From contig NZ_FNHV01000004.1 in NCBI RefSeq assembly GCF_900103585.1, forward strand, positions 124,001-188,000: a DNA stretch of 64,000 nt, written 5' to 3'. Below are positions 59,298 through 64,000 of the stretch, one piece after another (positions within the stretch are counted from its first letter, which is position 1; every line of letters starts with the position of its first letter). The notes under the pieces are model-generated. The model saw only the letters and a list, made by a program, of their open reading frames with translations. It searched no databases and was not told the DNA's origin. A program made the position numbers and the translations under genes. The DNA is from Streptomyces sp. cf386 (lineage in GTDB: Bacteria; Actinomycetota; Actinomycetes; Streptomycetales; Streptomycetaceae).

Positions 59298-60130
59298 GGT
59301 TCACGCCTTGTGGTGTCAGCGGTCGCGGGGACCTTCCGGCCGTCGGCGGTTACCGCGTCGGGTCGGGGGCGGGTGGTGCGGCGTTCGATGCGTTTGGCGG
59401 AGGCCTGATCGGGGGGCAGGGGCAGCACGCGGTGGACGTAGATCCCGGGCACGTGGATCGCGTCCGGGTCGAGGTCGCCGGGCTCGACCAGGTGCTCGAC
59501 CTCGGCGACCGCGATCCGCCCGGCCATGGCGCACAGTGGGTTGAAGTTCCGCGAGCTCCGGCGGAAGACCAGGTTGCCGTGCCGGTCGCCTTTCCAGGCT
59601 CGGACCAAGCCGTAGTCGGCGGTGATCGCTTCCTCGAGGATGTAGGTGCGGGTGACCCCGTCGACGTGGAAGTCTCTGGTCTTCTTCGGTGGCGAGGCCA
59701 CCGCGACGCTGCCGTCCGGGTGGTAGCGCCAGGGCAGGCCGCCTTCGGCGACCTGTGTGCCGGTGCCCGCGAGGGTGTAGAAGCCCGGGATGCCGGCCCC
59801 GCCGGCCCGCAGCCGCTCGGCGAGGGTCCCCTGCGGGGTGAGCTCGACCTCCAGTTCGCCCGCCAGGTACTGCTGCGCGAACTCCTTGTTCTCACCCACG
59901 TACGAGGCGACGATCCGGCGGATCCGCCCGTCGTGCAGAAGGATTCCAAGACCCCAGTCGTCCACGCCGCAGTTGTTGGAGACGATCTCCAGATCGCTCA
60001 CCCCCGCCTGGTGGAGCGCGGCGATCAGCACACTGGGGATGCCGCAGAGCCCGAATCCGCCGACCGCCACGCGCGCCCCGTCGCCGATACCGGCGATCGC
60101 TTCGGACGCGGAGGAGACAACCTTGTCCAC
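59288..60130 (-). CDS. scoA: 3-Oxoacid CoA-transferase, subunit A
   Basis: A 280-residue subunit starting at the GTG at 60130, which overlaps the fumarylacetoacetase stop by one base (TAGTG). The oxyanion loop [10 protein letters not shown] is at about residues 23-32. [20 protein letters not shown] and [17 protein letters not shown] follow as in family members. The C-terminal extension (about 35 residues, arginine/threonine-rich) is longer than in many homologues. It partners subunit B and completes tyrosine degradation. Confidence 0.93.
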   Translation of the reverse strand: MDKVVSSASEAIAGIGDGARVAVGGFGLCGIPSVLIAALHQAGVSDLEIVSNNCGVDDWGLGILLHDGRIRRIVASYVGENKEFAQQYLAGELEVELTPQGTLAERLRAGGAGIPGFYTLAGTGTQVAEGGLPWRYHPDGSVAVASPPKKTRDFHVDGVTRTYILEEAITADYGLVRAWKGDRHGNLVFRRSSRNFNPLCAMAGRIAVAEVEHLVEPGDLDPDAIHVPGIYVHRVLPLPPDQASAKRIERRTTRPRPDAVTADGRKVPATADTTRREPCP

Positions 60131-61413
60131 TACCTCTGCCTTTCACCGTGTCGTGGTTCCCGCGGCGCGGCGCCCCGGCCAGCGCCCGGCGCCACCCTGC
60201 CTCTTACTTCGCCCAGACCCACGACCGTTCCGGCCGGGCCCGGGGCGGTCGCCGTGATGACCACCTCGTCGCCGTCTTCGAGGAAGGTGCGTCGACCGCC
60301 GTCGATCTCCAGCGGTTTCCGGCCGTTCCACGTGAGTTCGATGAGCGATCCCCGGCTCTGCTTGGTAGGACCGCTGATCGTTCCCGAGGCGAAGAGGTCC
60401 CCTGTTCGCAGACTCGCGCCGTTGAAGGTCATGTGGGCCAGTTGCTGGGCGGCGGTCCAGTACATGTCCGCGAAGCACGGCTCGCTGACCTCGGTGCCGT
60501 TGACGCTGACCCGGAGCCGTACATCCAGCCCCCAGGGGGCCTCACCGCTGTCGTCGAGATAGGCGACCGGTCGCGGATCGCGCGGCGGGGGTGCGGTACG
60601 TGCCTCCTGCAGGGCAGCGAGAGGCACGATCCACGGCGAGACGGAGGTGGCGAACGACTTGCCCAGGAACGGCCCGAGCGGGACGTACTCCCATGCCTGG
60701 ATGTCGCGTGCGGACCAGTCGTTGACCAGGCAGACACCGAAGACGTGCTGGTCGAAGGCGCTGAGCGGGACCTGCTCGCCCAGGGTGGTGGGCACTCCTA
60801 CGACGAAGCCGAGTTCGGCCTCGATGTCGAGCCGCAGGCTGGGACCGACCGTGACGGCGCCTTCCGCGGTGCGCCGCTGGCCTTGGGGCCGGGAGATGGG
60901 GGTTCCGGAGACGACGACGGTACCCGCGCGGCCGTGGTATCCGATCGGCATGTGCTTCCAGTTCGCCGTCAGGGGATCGGTCCCGGGCCGGAACATCCTC
61001 CCCAGGTTCGCGGCATGGTGCTCGGAGGCGTAGAAGTCGACGTAGTCGGCGACCGTGAAGGGCAGCAGCATCGTCGCTTCCGCTGCGGGCAGCAGGAAAC
61101 CGTGGACGTGCTCACGTTCCCGCTCGTCGCCGAGCCACCCGGTGACGGTGGATCGGACGCGGTCCCACGACGAGGGTCCTGCGGCGAGGAACCGGTCCAG
61201 CGAGCCTGCGGAGAAGAGGTCCTCCTCAGCGGGGGCCAGCGCCGGCCAGGCCGCCGACAGGTCGAGGACGTGGTCGCCGATCGCGACACCAACCCGAGCG
61301 CGGCCGTCCGATCGCGTGAACGACCCGTAGGGCAGCGTCTGGATGCCGAAGGGGTGGTCCTGTCGCATCGGCACCCAGGACCGTGCGGGTCGCGGTGTGG
61401 AGTGAGATGGCAT
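60130..61413 (-). CDS. fahA: Fumarylacetoacetase
   Basis: A 427-residue hydrolase. The ATG at 61413 has GGAAGGGA upstream, and the longer frame is a shadow of the next gene. Metal-binding carboxylates are visible in [31 protein letters not shown] and [34 protein letters not shown] is the family's catalytic-lysine region. It cleaves fumarylacetoacetate to fumarate and acetoacetate. It begins almost on the stop of the unknown gene and is followed directly by the CoA-transferase. Confidence 0.95.
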   Translation of the reverse strand: MPSHSTPRPARSWVPMRQDHPFGIQTLPYGSFTRSDGRARVGVAIGDHVLDLSAAWPALAPAEEDLFSAGSLDRFLAAGPSSWDRVRSTVTGWLGDEREREHVHGFLLPAAEATMLLPFTVADYVDFYASEHHAANLGRMFRPGTDPLTANWKHMPIGYHGRAGTVVVSGTPISRPQGQRRTAEGAVTVGPSLRLDIEAELGFVVGVPTTLGEQVPLSAFDQHVFGVCLVNDWSARDIQAWEYVPLGPFLGKSFATSVSPWIVPLAALQEARTAPPPRDPRPVAYLDDSGEAPWGLDVRLRVSVNGTEVSEPCFADMYWTAAQQLAHMTFNGASLRTGDLFASGTISGPTKQSRGSLIELTWNGRKPLEIDGGRRTFLEDGDEVVITATAPGPAGTVVGLGEVRGRVAPGAGRGAAPREPRHGERQR

Positions 61414-61414
61414 G

Positions 61415-62299
61415 TCAGTCCCTTCCCAGCAACCGCAGGGCGCTGAGGTCGGCCAGGGGTTCGTCGATACTGCAGGTTCCGAAAGAGGTGAACCAGGCTC
61501 GGGCCGCGGCCCGTTGGTGCGGCGTGCACCAACGCGCGACGCTCTCCGGTTCCCTGCAGGCCAGTACGGAGGCGAGGGCCTCCTCGCCCGCTCCGTCGTG
61601 AGCCGCGGCGACGGCGGCCAGCACGTTGAGGAAACCGTGGTGCTCGAAGCCGGTGCCCGACGCGGTGTGGCGGACGGCGTGGTGCAGACCGGCGGTGAGC
61701 TTGAACGGGACACCGAGCCGCAGAGCGCACACCAGTCCCTCGGCGAGCCGTGTCTCGTCGGGGAAGGCATCCGCCCGCGTTCCGCCCGTCCGGAACTTGA
61801 CACGGAAACCGGCCCGGGCCACAGCCCGCACGGCCTCGTGCACACCCGGGCCGAGCCCCACCTCGGCGTAGACGGTCACGGTCCGGGGAACGGCCGCGGC
61901 GACGGTCTGGAGCAGTGCCTCCAGTCCACCGGGCGGGCTGCCTGTGACGGGCAGCTCCACCGCCCTGAGGCGGACGCGTGGGTGCGCCTGTGCGCGGGCC
62001 AGGCCGGCGGCAAGGGATTCCGGACCGCCGACGACGACCAGGGACAGGTCGAGCACGGGCCCCTCGGCGTCCAGTTGGCCGATGAGCTCGTCCCAGCGTC
62101 GATCGGGGCAGACGAAGGTCCCCACCGCCGGCCCGTACCACGCGTCGCGATGCTCCCAGTGACGGGCCACCGCCGTGACCATGGGGGCATTGCCTGGGGG
62201 GAACAGCGCGGCGTCGTCGAAGAATCCGCCGAACTCCTCCACCCACGGCATGCTCAGCCCGCCGGCGGCGGCGCCTGTGCCTGACGGCAGCACGGTCAC
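61415..62299 (-). CDS. Unknown protein of the homogentisate operon
   Basis: A 294-residue protein; the GTG at 62299 overlaps the hmgA stop (GTGA). It is predicted soluble, with alternating strands and helices. Motifs include GGFFDDAALFPPGNAPM near the N-terminus and FKLTAGLHHAVRHT followed by FEHHGFLNVL near residue 205; their histidines could bind metal or catalyse isomerisation. I recognise conserved actinobacterial hypothetical proteins of this type but no known activity. It sits between homogentisate dioxygenase and fumarylacetoacetase, exactly where maleylacetoacetate isomerase should act, and no glutathione- or mycothiol-type isomerase is present in the window. It is therefore a candidate non-orthologous isomerase. 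Confidence 0.75.
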   Translation of the reverse strand: MTVLPSGTGAAAGGLSMPWVEEFGGFFDDAALFPPGNAPMVTAVARHWEHRDAWYGPAVGTFVCPDRRWDELIGQLDAEGPVLDLSLVVVGGPESLAAGLARAQAHPRVRLRAVELPVTGSPPGGLEALLQTVAAAVPRTVTVYAEVGLGPGVHEAVRAVARAGFRVKFRTGGTRADAFPDETRLAEGLVCALRLGVPFKLTAGLHHAVRHTASGTGFEHHGFLNVLAAVAAAHDGAGEEALASVLACREPESVARWCTPHQRAAARAWFTSFGTCSIDEPLADLSALRLLGRD

Positions 62300-63501
62300 G
62301 ACGCGGCCCCCCGTCCGGCCCACGACCAGGCATACGTCCCGTCGTCGACCGCCCGTCCGCCTTCACCGAGTTCCAGCGGCCGGAAGGTGTCGACCATCAC
62401 CGCCAGCTCATCGAAGAACTCCACCCCCAGACTGCGCTCGACAGCACCCGGCTGCGGCCCGTGCGCATGACCGCCGGGGTGAAGTGAGACCGAGCCCTGA
62501 GCGATACCGGAGCCCTTGCGTGCCTCGTAGTCACCGCCGACGTAGAACATGACCTCGTCGGAGTCCACATTGGCGTGGTAGTAGGGGACCGGTACGGCCA
62601 GGGGGTGGTAATCCACCTTGCGGGGAACGAAGTTGCAGATCACGAAGTTGTTGCCCTCGAACACCTGGTGTGCCGGCGGCGGTTGGTGGATACGCCCGGT
62701 GATCGGCTCGTAGTCGGAGATGTTGAAGACGTACGGGTACAGGCACCCGTCCCAACCCACCACGTCGAAGGGGTGCCGCGGCAGGACATGGACCGTACCC
62801 GCGAGCCCACCGGCACCATGGCCGCGGTGCTTGATGTAGACCTCGACGTCCTGCTCGTCGACCACCCGCGGTGCCGTCGGCACGCGCAGGTCACGCTCAC
62901 AGTAGGGGGAGTGTTCCAGGAACTGCCCGTAGCGGGAGAGGAAGCGCCGGGGCGGGGTGATGTGGCTGTTCGCCTCGATGAAGTACAGCCGCAGCGGTAC
63001 GTCGCCGCCCGGCACCCATCGGTGGGTGGTGGCCCGGGGCAGGACGACGTAGTCGCCCTGCCCCACCGTCAGATCACCGAAAACCGTCTCGACGACCCCT
63101 GAGCCGGATTCCACGTAGACGCACTCGTCGCCGGTGGCGTTCCGGTACAGCGGTGAGGGCCGGCCGACCGCGGCGTAGCCGAGCCGCACATCGGCGTTGC
63201 CCAGCACCAGACGCCGCCCGGTCACCGCATCGGTGGTCGTCCAGCTCTGGTCCGGGAACAGGTCGTGGAGCCTGAGGTGACGGGGCTTCAGGGGGTGGTT
63301 CGCCACGGTGCTCTGGTCCGGAAGCTCCCAGTGCCGCGCGCCCAGAATGGCCGACGGTATATGGGCGTGGTACAGCAGGGAGGAGTCCGAGGAGAACCCC
63401 TCCTCGCCCATCAACTCCTCGTAGTACAGCCCGCCCGTGGGAGTGCGGTGCTGGGTGTGACGCTTGGGTGGGACAGACCCGACGCTGAGGTAGTGAGCCA
63501 T
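62296..63501 (-). CDS. hmgA: Homogentisate 1,2-dioxygenase
   Basis: A 401-residue cupin-fold dioxygenase with AAGGAG before the ATG. Iron ligands correspond to YYHANVDSDEVMFY (His and Glu six residues apart) and the histidines of LHPGGHAHGPQPGA. GWDGCLYPYVFNISDYEPITG and the later ending agree with the family. It opens the ring of homogentisate to maleylacetoacetate using Fe(II) and O2. It is followed by the unknown gene and preceded by HPPD on the same strand, 42 bases away. Confidence 0.95.
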   Translation of the reverse strand: MAHYLSVGSVPPKRHTQHRTPTGGLYYEELMGEEGFSSDSSLLYHAHIPSAILGARHWELPDQSTVANHPLKPRHLRLHDLFPDQSWTTTDAVTGRRLVLGNADVRLGYAAVGRPSPLYRNATGDECVYVESGSGVVETVFGDLTVGQGDYVVLPRATTHRWVPGGDVPLRLYFIEANSHITPPRRFLSRYGQFLEHSPYCERDLRVPTAPRVVDEQDVEVYIKHRGHGAGGLAGTVHVLPRHPFDVVGWDGCLYPYVFNISDYEPITGRIHQPPPAHQVFEGNNFVICNFVPRKVDYHPLAVPVPYYHANVDSDEVMFYVGGDYEARKGSGIAQGSVSLHPGGHAHGPQPGAVERSLGVEFFDELAVMVDTFRPLELGEGGRAVDDGTYAWSWAGRGAAS

Positions 63502-63543
63502 CTGTCGCTCCTTCGATGATGGTGGCCCGGGCGCAGGCGGCGG

Positions 63544-64000
<457 letters not shown>

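Overview
The window is high-GC DNA with strong G/C third-position bias, dense same-strand gene strings, frequent GTG starts and ATGA/GTGA overlaps. Large LuxR regulators, SpoIIE phosphatases, PknB-like kinases and an Lrp-flanked branched-chain-type 2-oxoacid dehydrogenase point to Streptomyces or a close relative. This assignment rests on gene content and composition only. No rRNA, tRNA or CRISPR was seen.

Layout. 0-9.3 kb: a large ATP-binding LuxR regulator, then a small lipid-like cassette (FAD monooxygenase and GNAT protein on the minus strand; acyl-ACP desaturase and JmjC/cupin oxygenase on the plus strand) and a lipoprotein. 9.6-18.6 kb: a HisC-like aminotransferase coupled to a PaaN-like pseudoenzyme, an Lrp/AsnC regulator, a three-gene 2-oxoacid dehydrogenase (E1 alpha, E1 beta, E2), an intact PaaN and the broken start of a thiolase. 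19-28.1 kb: gene debris, a NIPSNAP protein, an ArsR regulator beside an SRPBCC/periplasmic-binding fusion, then an amide/urea-type ABC transporter divergent from an amidase. 28.6-31 kb: a PAS-GAF-SpoIIE-HATPase protein. 31-35 kb: an insertion-sequence graveyard (IS481, IS3, ISAs1 and IS701 remnants) with a few small membrane-protein genes. 35.1-47.6 kb: an apparently complete phenylacetate cluster, with paaI-paaK-paaR on the minus strand and paaN, thiolase, two enoyl-CoA hydratases, paaH, paaABCDE and a third hydratase on the plus strand. 47.6-57.3 kb: an IS21 remnant, a recent inverted duplication, and four receptor-type Ser/Thr kinases. 57.4-64 kb: an amino-acid dehydrogenase and the homogentisate route (HPPD, HmgA, an unknown protein, fumarylacetoacetase, acetoacetate CoA-transferase).

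How it fits together. This is largely an aromatic-catabolism region. Tyrosine would go through 4-hydroxyphenylpyruvate and homogentisate to fumarate and acetoacetyl-CoA. Phenylacetate would be activated by PaaK, epoxidised by PaaABCDE, opened by PaaN and degraded by beta-oxidation-like enzymes. The aminotransferase and 2-oxoacid dehydrogenase could convert phenylalanine through phenylpyruvate directly to phenylacetyl-CoA. That link is inference. It is supported by neighbouring PaaN paralogues and by a PaaR-like palindrome immediately downstream of the dehydrogenase operon.

The most unusual items are: the PaaN-like protein with both catalytic residues replaced; a spaced motif shared by the two operons flanking the Lrp gene; four near-identical PaaR-like palindromes, two outside the paa cluster; a cytoplasmic SRPBCC/amide-receptor fusion beside ArsR; an unknown protein in the place of maleylacetoacetate isomerase; and a recent inverted duplication that puts one kinase operon's promoter region in front of another.
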